From an uncultured Bacteroidota bacterium (GTDB lineage: Bacteria; Bacteroidota; Bacteroidia; Flavobacteriales; Flavobacteriaceae): DNA of 15,482 bases. Each line of letters begins with the position of its first letter. The first letter of the stretch is position 1. Positions 7,482 through 15,482 of the stretch are shown here, piece by piece. The stretch lies in the NCBI GenBank assembly GCA_902628605.1, contig CACONV010000018.1:1-15482 (forward strand), read 5' to 3'. The notes under the pieces were generated by a model. It was not told where the DNA came from. It made no database searches and saw nothing but the letters and a program-made list of their open reading frames with translations. The translations under genes were made by a program, and so were the position numbers.

Positions 7482-8909
7482 ATGGTTAAAAAAATAGGTT
7501 TAATATTAGGTCCCTTCTCTTTTATTTTTTTAAATTTTCTTAGTCTTGAGAATATAGATGAAAAAGCATCCATTGTTATCGCCCTTGCTGCATGGATGAT
7601 AATTTGGTGGATTTCGGAAGCGGTTTCAATTTCTGTTACTTCACTTTTGCCCCTTGTAATATTTCCTTTATTTCAGGTCATGGAAATAAACCAGGTTGGG
7701 GCAAATTATGGAAGCTCAATAGTCTTTCTCTTTTTTGGTGGGTTTGTCTTAGCTCTAGCACTTGAAAAAGTTAACTTACACAAAAGAATCGCTCTAACAA
7801 TAATAAATAAAACCGGAACTTCTCCCAACAGAGTAATTCTGGGTTTTATGATTGCAACCGCCTTTATGAGTATGTGGATATCCAACACCGCAAGTACAGT
7901 TGTGATGCTCCCTATTGCCCTTTCTGTAATAAATCTTTTAATTGATAATAAAAAAGGGGGGTCAAAAAGTGAAAAAAACTTTTCTCTTAGTGTAATGCTT
8001 GGTATTGCTTTCTCAGCGAATTCAGGTGGTATAGCTACTGTTATAGGAACGCCTCCAAATTCTGTCCTTATCGGTTTGTTAGAAAACGAATATAACATTG
8101 AAATTTCATTTCTAAATTGGATGGTTATTGGCCTTCCCTTTTCAATAACATTACTGGCTATAATTTATTTACTCTTAACAAGGGTGCTTTTTAGAAATGA
8201 AAATATAAAATTTAAATCTTCATCTCAACTAATTAGTAATAAACTAAGTGAACTTGGAAAATTAAGTAAAAAAGAAATACATGTATTGATAATATTTGGT
8301 ATAACTGTTTTTTTGTGGATTTTTAGAACACTTATAAATAAATTAATTCCTGGATTTAAATTATCAGATACAATTATCAGTGTTGGTTGTGCAATTTCTC
8401 TTTTTGCAATCCCTTCCAAATTCTCAAAACCTCAATTTATATTAAATTGGAACGACACAAAAAACTTGGCTTGGGGAATCCTTATTCTTTTCGGTGGTGG
8501 ACTTGCATTGGCAAAAGGAATGTCCGAAACAGGGATTGTTTCACTTATTACTGACTCTATTGCTGGTGCTAATTTAAATATCATAATAACAGTATCTCTT
8601 TTAATAACTATGATGTTATTCATGACAGAGTTGATGAGTAATGTAGCTTTAGTAGCAGTACTTGCACCAGTAATGGCAGGAATTGCAATTGGTTTAGAAA
8701 TTCCTATTTTGCACCTTTTAATTCCAATAACTATGGCAAGCAGTTGTGCTTTTATGTTGCCAATGGCAACTCCACCAAATGCTATTGTTTTTGCCAGCGG
8801 CTATGTTAAAGTTTCTGAAATGGTCAGGGCTGGAATTCTTATAAACATTTTATCAATACTACTACTGATTTTGATGCATAAGTTTTTTATCCCTTTGATC
8901 TTTAACTAG
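7482..8909 (+). CDS. DASS/SLC13-family sodium:anion symporter
   Basis: A polytopic inner-membrane carrier of the divalent anion:sodium symporter family (SLC13, TC 2.A.47), whose members take up dicarboxylates, citrate, sulfate or related anions with sodium. The 475-residue protein is hydrophobic along its length, with roughly 11-12 membrane segments. Family landmarks are S134-N135-T136 in WISNTAST (first sodium-site motif), GTPPN at 189-193, S386-N387-V388 in the second repeat (usually SNT or similar), and the C-terminal signature SSCAFMLPMATPPNAIVF from residue 420. A hydrophilic cytoplasmic loop near residues 155-170 is encoded by an A6G6 tract. The ATG at 7482 follows an AT-only leader. 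The stop shares the palindrome CTAG with the stop of convergent ilvA. Substrate cannot be assigned; proximity to organic-acid enzymes hints at carboxylates. Confidence 0.9.
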   Translation: MVKKIGLILGPFSFIFLNFLSLENIDEKASIVIALAAWMIIWWISEAVSISVTSLLPLVIFPLFQVMEINQVGANYGSSIVFLFFGGFVLALALEKVNLHKRIALTIINKTGTSPNRVILGFMIATAFMSMWISNTASTVVMLPIALSVINLLIDNKKGGSKSEKNFSLSVMLGIAFSANSGGIATVIGTPPNSVLIGLLENEYNIEISFLNWMVIGLPFSITLLAIIYLLLTRVLFRNENIKFKSSSQLISNKLSELGKLSKKEIHVLIIFGITVFLWIFRTLINKLIPGFKLSDTIISVGCAISLFAIPSKFSKPQFILNWNDTKNLAWGILILFGGGLALAKGMSETGIVSLITDSIAGANLNIIITVSLLITMMLFMTELMSNVALVAVLAPVMAGIAIGLEIPILHLLIPITMASSCAFMLPMATPPNAIVFASGYVKVSEMVRAGILINILSILLLILMHKFFIPLIFN

Positions 8910-10153
8910 ATTATGTATTGGAATAGATCTGGTTTCTCGTTTAAATACTCACCATAGAAACCGCTCTCTTTCATTCTTTTAACAAGAGGTGTTAAATCTT
9001 TTTTAGATTTCAGTTCAATACCAACAACTGCAGGAGCAACAACTCGGTTACTTTTCTTTGAGTATTCAAAAAAAGTTATGTCGTCTGTAGGACCAAGTAT
9101 TTCCGACACAAACTGTTTCAAAGAACCAGCTCTTTGAGGAAATCTCACAATAAAATAATGTTTTAAATTACTGTAAAGAAGGGCTCTTTCTTTAATTTCT
9201 GGAGTTCTTGTAATATCGTTATTTCCCCCACAAATGATGGTCCCGATTTTTTTTCCTTTAATTTCATCTGAGAATTGATCAAGACAGGCAAGAGAAATCG
9301 CACCAGCAGGCTCAACTACAATGCCTTCCTTGTTATATAAATCCAAAATTTCTTTACAAATTCTTCCCTCGTCAACTGAAATAGTTTTATCGATTAAATC
9401 TTTACAATAATTAAAGCAAATATCTCCCATTTTTTGAATAGCAACACCTTCCGCAAACTTATCAATCGTTTTTAAATGAGTATTTCTATTATTCTTTAAA
9501 GATGTTATAAATGAGGTTGCACCAGAGGGTTCGACACCTACTATTTTAGTTTTTGGTGACAACTTTTTAAAAACTGTCAAAAAGCCAGAAACAAGACCTC
9601 CACCACCAACAGGAATAAACATGTAATCAAGATCAAAGTCAATTTGGTCCAGAATTTCAAGTGCGATAGTTGCTTGTCCATGAATAACCTCTACATCATC
9701 AAAAGGATGAATGAAAACGGAATTTGATTTTACTTGATATTTTTCTGCTTCACTTTGGGAATCATCATAAGTATCACCTCTAAGGATAATTTTAATGTAT
9801 TCAGCTCCAAACATTTTTACTCTATCTATTTTTTGCTTTGGAGTCGGCAAAGGCATAAATACTGTTCCCTTAATTTTTAAATAATTACATGCAAATGCAA
9901 ATCCTTGAGCATGATTTCCTCCACTAGCACATACTATACCTCTTTTAAGATCATCCTTAGAAAGAGCAACAATCTTATTAAACGCACCCCTTATTTTAAA
10001 AGACCTTACTAGTTGTAAATCCTCCCTTTTGGTGTAAATCTCAGCATTAAAATTATTAGATATTCTATCTAGAAATTGAAAAGGTGTGTTAATTGAAACA
10101 TTGCTAAGTCTTTCTTTAGCTTGATAACAACCTTCAATTGTGGGGAAATTCAT
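8906..10153 (-). CDS. ilvA: threonine dehydratase (deaminase), single ACT-like regulatory domain
   Basis: PLP-dependent deamination of threonine to 2-oxobutyrate and ammonia, the entry step to isoleucine. The protein has 415 residues. The catalytic domain (about 1-320) carries the PLP-binding Lys53 in RSFKIRGA, SGGNHAQGFA (77-86), and the phosphate-binding glycines 183-186 in PVGGGGL. A C-terminal domain from about 325 to 412 (HYFIVRFPQRAGSLKQFV onward) is one ACT-like module, as in the approximately 420-residue Bacillus-type IlvA, rather than the two of E. coli IlvA. Isoleucine feedback through this domain is a family expectation, not seen here. The start overlaps the ilvC stop by one base (TAATG). 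It is the last gene of the ilv operon and its stop interlocks with that of the transporter gene. A catabolic threonine dehydratase is unlikely given the operon. Confidence 0.95.
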   Translation of the reverse strand: MNFPTIEGCYQAKERLSNVSINTPFQFLDRISNNFNAEIYTKREDLQLVRSFKIRGAFNKIVALSKDDLKRGIVCASGGNHAQGFAFACNYLKIKGTVFMPLPTPKQKIDRVKMFGAEYIKIILRGDTYDDSQSEAEKYQVKSNSVFIHPFDDVEVIHGQATIALEILDQIDFDLDYMFIPVGGGGLVSGFLTVFKKLSPKTKIVGVEPSGATSFITSLKNNRNTHLKTIDKFAEGVAIQKMGDICFNYCKDLIDKTISVDEGRICKEILDLYNKEGIVVEPAGAISLACLDQFSDEIKGKKIGTIICGGNNDITRTPEIKERALLYSNLKHYFIVRFPQRAGSLKQFVSEILGPTDDITFFEYSKKSNRVVAPAVVGIELKSKKDLTPLVKRMKESGFYGEYLNEKPDLFQYII

Positions 10154-11628
10154 TATATAATTTTTTTCATTCCAGTCATTGATTCTCTTAATTCGTATCC
10201 TATACTTTCAACTGGATGATATCTGATAATTTCGTTAATATCAATTAATTTTTTATTATCCACGTAATTATCTTTACCACTATTAAATGACTTGCCGATA
10301 ACATCAACATCAATTTCGCTCATAAATTTTTTCAAAAGTGGTTTACAAGCATGATCAAATAGATAGCAACCGTATTCTGCTGTATCAGAAATAATTCTGT
10401 TCATTTCATGTAGCTTTTTTCTAGCTATTGTATTCGCAATCAGGGGTGTTTCGTGAAGAGATTCGTAATAAGCCGATTCTTCTTTTATTCCAGCTGCAAC
10501 CATTGTTTCAAATGCAAGTTCTACTCCTGCCCTAACAAACGCAACCATCAATATACCATTATCAAAAAACTCCTGCTCAGGTATTTTTTTGTCTGTAATT
10601 TTCGTTTTTTCAAATGAAGTATCTGCAGTTTCAGCTCTCCATTTCAAAAGATCTTTATCGTTATTTGACCAATCCTCCATCATGGTTTTGGAAAACTCTC
10701 CAGACATTATATTATCCATATGCTTTTTGAATAAAGGAGTCATTATTGATTTTAATTTTTCTGACAATTCAAAAGCTTTAATTTTAGCTGGATTTGAAAG
10801 ACGATCCATCATGTTGGTTATTCCACCGTGCTTCAAAGCTTCTGTAATTGTTTCCCAGCCAAACTGAACTAACTTCGACGCATATCCAGCTTCTATTCCA
10901 TTTTCAATCATTTTGTCAAAACATAAAATAGAACCAGTTTGGAGTATACCACACAAAATGGTTTGCTCTCCCATTAAATCTGATTTAACCTCAGCAACGA
11001 AAGAGGATTCCAAAACACCTGCTCTGTGCCCTCCCGTAGCTACAGCATATGCTTTAGCAATTTCTAAACCTTTTTTGTCAGGATCATTCTCAGGATGAAC
11101 TGCAATCAAAGTTGGTACACCAAAACCCCTTTTATATTCTTCTCTGACTTCAGTTCCAGGGCATTTTGGTGCCACCATAATTACAGTAATATCGTCTCGA
11201 ACCTCTATTCCTTCCTCTACAATATTAAACCCATGAGAATAAGAAAGTATAGATCCTTTTTTCATTAATGGCATAATAGTATTTACAACTGAAGTGTGAT
11301 TTTTATCTGGGGTTAAATTTAGAACCAAATCAGCAGCTGGAATGAGCTCTTTGAAATTTCCAGTTTTAAAATTGTTTTTTGTAGCGCTTAAAAATGAATT
11401 TCTTTTTTGGTCAATTGATTCTTGTCGTAAGGCAAAAGAAATATCTAGACCTGAGTCTCTCATATTTAGTCCCTGATTTAAACCTTGCGCTCCACAACCA
11501 ACTATAACGATTTTTTTACTTTTTAAAGCTTCTACCCCGTTTCCAAATTCCGACTGTGACATAAACCTACATTTACCAAGCTGGCTTATTTTTTCACTTA
11601 GAGATAGTTTATTAAAATAATTACTCAT
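10153..11628 (-). CDS. ilvC: ketol-acid reductoisomerase, class II (long form)
   Basis: Mg- and NADPH-dependent isomeroreduction of acetolactate or acetohydroxybutyrate to the dihydroxy acids of valine and isoleucine synthesis. The 491-residue length and E. coli-like sequence mark the class II enzyme, with a duplicated knotted C-terminal domain. By E. coli numbering, which aligns without gaps across these sites, the catalytic residues K155, D217, E221, E389, E393 and S414 are all present. The Rossmann motif G44-C-G-A-Q-G49 is intact. The cofactor loop has R68, R76 and S78, consistent with NADPH, but Ser71 and Asn110 where E. coli has Ala and Gln. The start codon lies 8 nt inside the end of ilvN, and the stop overlaps the ilvA ATG by one base. 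The long form occurs in Flavobacteriia as well as enterobacteria (recall), so this alone is no sign of transfer. Confidence 0.97.
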   Translation of the reverse strand: MSNYFNKLSLSEKISQLGKCRFMSQSEFGNGVEALKSKKIVIVGCGAQGLNQGLNMRDSGLDISFALRQESIDQKRNSFLSATKNNFKTGNFKELIPAADLVLNLTPDKNHTSVVNTIMPLMKKGSILSYSHGFNIVEEGIEVRDDITVIMVAPKCPGTEVREEYKRGFGVPTLIAVHPENDPDKKGLEIAKAYAVATGGHRAGVLESSFVAEVKSDLMGEQTILCGILQTGSILCFDKMIENGIEAGYASKLVQFGWETITEALKHGGITNMMDRLSNPAKIKAFELSEKLKSIMTPLFKKHMDNIMSGEFSKTMMEDWSNNDKDLLKWRAETADTSFEKTKITDKKIPEQEFFDNGILMVAFVRAGVELAFETMVAAGIKEESAYYESLHETPLIANTIARKKLHEMNRIISDTAEYGCYLFDHACKPLLKKFMSEIDVDVIGKSFNSGKDNYVDNKKLIDINEIIRYHPVESIGYELRESMTGMKKII

Positions 11629-12166
11629 CTTTTTTGTTTTGATTTTTAAAGTTATTCAATATTTGCGATATTCCCATTGGTGCTTTTGTTACCGAAATTC
11701 TGCCTGACCTTACAAATTGTAAAAGTCCATACTTTGAAAGATCTTCCCTTAACTTTTCAGTATCCTTTCTAAATCCTGTTTTTTCAATCACAAAAAATTC
11801 TGGTGATACAGTTACAATATTTGCATGACTATCTTTAATAATATTTTGAATTTGCCTCTCTTCAAAAAGTGAACTTGATTTGACTTTGTATAGTGCTGAC
11901 TCAAGATAGATAGTTTCTTTATCTGTATGATAAAATGCTTTAATTACATCAACTTGTTTTTCAATTTGTTGAACCAATTTTTTGATTTGTATCTCACTTA
12001 CAGAAACTACAATAACGAAACGAAAAACATCTTTTATTTCAGATTGGGAAGTTGAAAAACTCATAATATTGACATGCCTTTTCAAAAATATAGCAGATAC
12101 TCTATTGAGAAGTCCCACATTGTTCTCTGAATAGATGGAAATTGTATATTGAATTTTTTCTTCCAT
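11621..12166 (-). CDS. ilvN: acetolactate synthase small (regulatory) subunit
   Basis: Regulatory subunit that activates the IlvB catalytic subunit and confers valine feedback control. The 181-residue protein starts with an ACT domain (about residues 5-80: [20 protein letters not shown]). Asn15, Gly18 and Asn33 fall at the spacing of the valine-contacting N11, G14 and N29 of E. coli IlvH, suggesting the effector site is kept. The second half (about 85-165) fits the C-terminal domain of the long small subunits. The ATG overlaps the ilvB stop by one base (TAATG), and the gene's 3' end overlaps ilvC by 8 nt. This arrangement would help keep subunit amounts matched. Valine sensitivity is inferred from residue conservation only. 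Confidence 0.93.
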   Translation of the reverse strand: MEEKIQYTISIYSENNVGLLNRVSAIFLKRHVNIMSFSTSQSEIKDVFRFVIVVSVSEIQIKKLVQQIEKQVDVIKAFYHTDKETIYLESALYKVKSSSLFEERQIQNIIKDSHANIVTVSPEFFVIEKTGFRKDTEKLREDLSKYGLLQFVRSGRISVTKAPMGISQILNNFKNQNKKDE

Positions 12167-13872
12167 TATTTTAATCTTATATCAGAGACGGATGCACCAG
12201 ATGGAATCATTGGAAAAACGTTATCCTCTTTTTCAACACATACTTCCAAAAAAAATGCATCTTTGGATTCAATCAATAGTTTGACAGCATTGTCTAAGTC
12301 TTTTCTATCAGTTACTCTTTTAGCCTGAATACTATATCCTTCAGCAATTTTCACAAAGTCTGGATTTACCATTTCAGTCGAAGCATACCTTTTATCAAAA
12401 AATAGTTGTTGCCACTGTCTTACCATTCCAAGATAATCATTGTTTAATACAACTATCTTTACAGCGGTTTTAGTTTGAAAAATTGTTCCCAATTCTTGAA
12501 TGGTCATTTGATATCCACCATCACCAATTACGGCAACAACTTCTCTGTGACTAGCTCCAATTTTAGCTCCTATAGCAGCAGGTAAGGCAAAACCCATTGT
12601 TCCTAGACCACCGGAGGTTATATTACTTTTTGAAGAATTAAATTTGGCATATCTACAGGCTACCATTTGATGTTGACCAACATCTGTGACTATGATAGCA
12701 TCACCCTTGGAGTGTTTATTTATTGAATTAATTACTTCTCCCATTGTTAGGCCATCTTTGTTAGGGAACAAATCCTTTTCAATTACTGATTTATACTCAA
12801 TTTTCATGTGGTTATCAAAAAGACCAATCCAATTATTAAGTGACTTTTTGTTAACTAGGTTTGAGAGCTTCTTTAAACTTTCTTTACAATCACCTAAAAT
12901 AGGATAATGAGCAAAAACGTTTTTGGATATTTCAGCAGGATCAATTTCCAAATGGACTATTTTGGCTTGCTTTGCATAAGTTTTTAGATCTCCTGTAACT
13001 CTATCATCAAACCTCATCCCTACAGCTATCAAAACATCACACTCATTTGTTAGTACATTTGGACCATAATTACCATGCATTCCAACCATTCCCATGTTTA
13101 AAGGGTGTTCGGTCGGAAGAGCTGATAGGCCCAAGATTGTCCAAACAGCAGGTATTCCTGAATTTTCTACAAATTCTTTAAATTCATTTTCAGCTTCGGC
13201 TAAGATCACTCCTTGACCCCAAACGATTAGTGGTTTCTTCGAGGAATTTATCACTTTCGCTGCATCAGTAATTTGTTCATTTTGAAGTTCAGGAACAGGT
13301 AAATAACTTCTTATACCATTACATTTTTTATAATTATACTCACAAAATTCAAACTGAGCATCTTTGGTAATATCGACTAATACGGGACCTGGTCGTCCAG
13401 ATGAGGCAATATAAAAGGCTTTAGAAATTATATCTGGGATTTCGCTTGCTTTTGTAATTTGATAGTTCCATTTTGTAACGGGAGTTGAAATTCCAATTAT
13501 ATCAGTTTCTTGAAAAGCATCTGAACCCAACAAATGAGATGCTACTTGACCTGTTATACATACAATGGGTGTGGAATCAATTTGAGCATCGGCGATTCCT
13601 GTGACTAAATTTGTAGCACCAGGACCAGATGTAGCAATAGCTACTCCTACTTTTCCTGATGAACGAGCATAGCCTTGGGCTGCATGAGTAGCACCTTGTT
13701 CATGTCGTGTAAGAATATGATTGATTTTGTCACTGAACTTATAAAGCTCATCATAAACTGGCATAATTGCACCTCCAGGATATCCAAAAAGCAAATCAAC
13801 ACCCTCCTCTAATAGAGCTCTAATTAGTGCCTCAGCACCTGAAATAGTTAGTTTATTATTCTTCATAATCAT
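12166..13872 (-). CDS. ilvB: acetolactate synthase (acetohydroxyacid synthase) large catalytic subunit
   Basis: ThDP- and FAD-dependent enzyme joining two pyruvates to 2-acetolactate, or pyruvate and 2-oxobutyrate to 2-aceto-2-hydroxybutyrate. The 568-residue protein has the three expected parts: an N-terminal Pyr domain with [13 protein letters not shown] and the ThDP-activating Glu58 in [15 protein letters not shown]; a central FAD-associated domain (about 195-345); and a C-terminal PP domain with the Mg-ThDP motif from D451 (GDGGYQM) to N478 ([12 protein letters not shown]). The biosynthetic (anabolic) type is indicated by the adjacent small subunit and the FAD-domain sequence. Two possible starts exist, Met1 at 13872 and Met3 at 13866, overlapping the end of ilvD by 17 or 11 nt; neither has a Shine-Dalgarno match. 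The gene ends in a one-base overlap with ilvN. Confidence 0.97.
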   Translation of the reverse strand: MIMKNNKLTISGAEALIRALLEEGVDLLFGYPGGAIMPVYDELYKFSDKINHILTRHEQGATHAAQGYARSSGKVGVAIATSGPGATNLVTGIADAQIDSTPIVCITGQVASHLLGSDAFQETDIIGISTPVTKWNYQITKASEIPDIISKAFYIASSGRPGPVLVDITKDAQFEFCEYNYKKCNGIRSYLPVPELQNEQITDAAKVINSSKKPLIVWGQGVILAEAENEFKEFVENSGIPAVWTILGLSALPTEHPLNMGMVGMHGNYGPNVLTNECDVLIAVGMRFDDRVTGDLKTYAKQAKIVHLEIDPAEISKNVFAHYPILGDCKESLKKLSNLVNKKSLNNWIGLFDNHMKIEYKSVIEKDLFPNKDGLTMGEVINSINKHSKGDAIIVTDVGQHQMVACRYAKFNSSKSNITSGGLGTMGFALPAAIGAKIGASHREVVAVIGDGGYQMTIQELGTIFQTKTAVKIVVLNNDYLGMVRQWQQLFFDKRYASTEMVNPDFVKIAEGYSIQAKRVTDRKDLDNAVKLLIESKDAFFLEVCVEKEDNVFPMIPSGASVSDIRLK

Positions 13873-15482
13873 CTGTTACACATCCCATAGAAGCATTTGA
13901 AACATTTCTTATATATTTAAGTAAAGTTCCACTTTTAAATTTGTACTGCGGTTGAGTCCAATTTTTATTTCGTTCAATTAATTCCTCTTTATCTACAAGA
14001 AGTTCTATTGTATTTTTTTCAGCGTTTATCTCTATTATATCATTGTCTTCAATAAGTGCGATATTTCCTCCTTCATGTGCTTCAGGTACAATGTGACCTA
14101 CAACAAAACCGTGGGTACCTCCAGAAAAGCGACCATCGGTAATTAGTGCTACTTCTTTGCCCAATCCAGCTCCCATAATAGCGGCAGTTGGCTTCAACAT
14201 CTCAGGCATACCTGGCCCTCCCTTTGGACCAACGTATCGTATCACAACAACCTGACCTTTTTTCACAAAACCTTTTTTAATTCCATCATTTGCTGCTTGT
14301 TCGCTGTCAAAAACTTTTGCAGGTCCTTTAAAAACTAAACCTTCTTTTCCTGTAATTTTTGCAACAGCTCCTTCATTTGCAATGTTACCTTTTAGAATTT
14401 GAATGTGGCCTGTTTTCTTAATAGGATTTTTGATGGGATGGATTATGTTTTGATTTTCTTTTAAATCAGGTAAATCTTCCAAGTTAGAAGATAGACTTTT
14501 ACCCGTTACTGTAATACAATTACCGTCCAATAAGTTGTTTTTGAGCATTAACTTTAATACAGAAGGTATTCCTCCTACTTTATGTAAATCTTCCATTAAA
14601 AATCTTCCACTAGGTTTTAAATCAGCTAGATATGGAGTTGATTCCATTATTTTTTGGAAATCATCTATACTAAAGTCAACTTTTGCAGCTTTTGCGATAG
14701 CCAAAAAGTGTAGTACTGAATTGGTAGAACCTCCCAAAACAGCGATCAGTCTTATTGCATTTTCAATTGAACTTCTTGTTACAATATCCCTAGGTTTTAA
14801 ATCTAATTCTAAAATATTTTTGATTGCATTTCCAATATGATCACATTCATTTTTTTTGTCTTCGCTTATAGCCGGATTGGAAGAATTGTAAGGAAGAGAC
14901 ATTCCTAATGCTTCTATAGCTGAAGCCATGGTATTTGCGGTATACATTCCTCCACAAGCACCTGCTCCAGGGCATGCGTTTTTAATTACACATTTAAACT
15001 CATTTTCAGTTATTTTTCCAGAAACCTTCTCTCCCCAGGCTTCAAAGGCAGACACAACGTCGAGTTTACTTCCTTTGTGAAAACCAGGAGCAATTGTTCC
15101 TCCATAGACAAGAATACTGGGTCTATTTAATCTTAACATTCCCATTAAAGCACCAGGCATGTTTTTATCACATCCTACAACCGTTACCAGAGCATCGTAA
15201 GACATTGCCTGCACAACAGTCTCAATAGAATCAGCAATTATATCTCTAGAAGGTAATGAGAATCTCATTCCAGGAGTTCCCATTGATATTCCATCACTTA
15301 CACCTATAGAATTAAAAATTAAACCAACTAAATTGCTAGATATAACAGAATTTTTAATAAATTTTGATAAATCATTAAGATGCATATTACAAGGGTTACC
15401 TTCGTAACCTGTACTTGCAATTCCTACGAAAGCTTTTTTTAAATCATCTTCACTTAAACCGATTGCATGCAGCATAGCTTGG
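13856..15482 (-). CDS. ilvD: dihydroxy-acid dehydratase, 5' end cut by the window edge
   Basis: Fe-S enzyme that dehydrates 2,3-dihydroxy-isovalerate and -methylvalerate to the 2-oxo acids of valine and isoleucine. The frame stays open to base 15482; the codons before the first visible Met (15475) read Gln-Ala, matching the usual QAM(L) segment, so this Met is internal and roughly 15-20 residues lie outside. Counting from that Met, the cluster cysteines are C29 (GNPCNMH), C102 (GCDKNMPG) and C174 (GAGACGGMY). The C-terminal signature [20 protein letters not shown] is complete. The protein ends at the normal position. It is first among the visible ilv genes and overlaps ilvB by up to 17 nt. 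Sugar-acid dehydratases share the fold, but the ilv context and sequence favour IlvD. The operon promoter is beyond the window. Confidence 0.96.
   Translation of the reverse strand, partial: QAMLHAIGLSEDDLKKAFVGIASTGYEGNPCNMHLNDLSKFIKNSVISSNLVGLIFNSIGVSDGISMGTPGMRFSLPSRDIIADSIETVVQAMSYDALVTVVGCDKNMPGALMGMLRLNRPSILVYGGTIAPGFHKGSKLDVVSAFEAWGEKVSGKITENEFKCVIKNACPGAGACGGMYTANTMASAIEALGMSLPYNSSNPAISEDKKNECDHIGNAIKNILELDLKPRDIVTRSSIENAIRLIAVLGGSTNSVLHFLAIAKAAKVDFSIDDFQKIMESTPYLADLKPSGRFLMEDLHKVGGIPSVLKLMLKNNLLDGNCITVTGKSLSSNLEDLPDLKENQNIIHPIKNPIKKTGHIQILKGNIANEGAVAKITGKEGLVFKGPAKVFDSEQAANDGIKKGFVKKGQVVVIRYVGPKGGPGMPEMLKPTAAIMGAGLGKEVALITDGRFSGGTHGFVVGHIVPEAHEGGNIALIEDNDIIEINAEKNTIELLVDKEELIERNKNWTQPQYKFKSGTLLKYIRNVSNASMGCVTDDYEE

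Noticed and set aside
7706..8098. 130-residue open frame on the - strand inside the transporter gene
   Set aside because: It lies opposite conserved membrane segments, including both SNT and GTPPN motifs, which explain the open frame. No independent support.
15473..15475. Visible first Met of IlvD as the true start
   Set aside because: The frame continues upstream as Gln-Ala to the edge, and IlvD proteins normally have roughly 15-20 residues before this Met, so the gene is cut by the window.

Overview
This window is an almost purely coding stretch of a very AT-rich bacterial chromosome. It carries nearly the whole pathway for the branched-chain amino acids leucine, valine and isoleucine. The proteins resemble those of marine Flavobacteriia (Bacteroidota). 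LeuA is short and lacks the regulatory domain. The leu genes run leuA-leuC-leuD-second synthase-leuB, IlvC is the long E. coli-like class II form, and IlvA has a single ACT-like tail. No recognisable Shine-Dalgarno sequence precedes the starts I examined; they sit behind A/T-rich leaders, as is usual in Bacteroidota. The class-level assignment comes from my recall of family sequences, not from a search.

Layout. Bases 5-5767 on the + strand form a tight leu operon: leuA, leuC, leuD, a second 2-isopropylmalate/citramalate synthase-like gene that has the C-terminal regulatory domain LeuA lacks, and leuB. Spacings are 8, 2 and 3 nt, followed by a 4-nt overlap. Bases 5769-7370 on the - strand encode a GapN-like NADP-dependent aldehyde dehydrogenase. 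The only real intergenic space in the window (7371-7481, 111 bp) separates it from a divergent + strand DASS/SLC13 sodium:anion symporter (7482-8909). Bases 8906-15482 on the - strand form the ilv operon, transcribed ilvD-ilvB-ilvN-ilvC-ilvA, with every junction overlapping (17, 1, 8 and 1 nt). ilvD runs off the right edge and lacks roughly its first 15-20 residues.

How the genes work together. IlvA makes 2-oxobutyrate from threonine. IlvBN, IlvC and IlvD convert pyruvate (alone or with 2-oxobutyrate) to the 2-oxo acids of valine and isoleucine. LeuA, LeuCD and LeuB extend 2-oxoisovalerate to the leucine precursor. No branched-chain aminotransferase (ilvE) is present here. The second synthase could be a citramalate synthase giving a threonine-independent route to isoleucine, or a regulated partner or isozyme of LeuA; the sequence alone does not decide. 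GapN-type enzymes produce NADPH, which IlvC consumes, so a redox link between the central gene and the pathway is conceivable but unproven. The transporter's substrate is unknown.

No mobile element, CRISPR array, tRNA, rRNA or clear riboswitch was seen, and I see no convincing new system. The points worth a second look are the split-regulation synthase pair, the two-gene insert between the leu and ilv arms, the absence of space between convergent genes, and an AT-rich inverted repeat in the single intergenic region.
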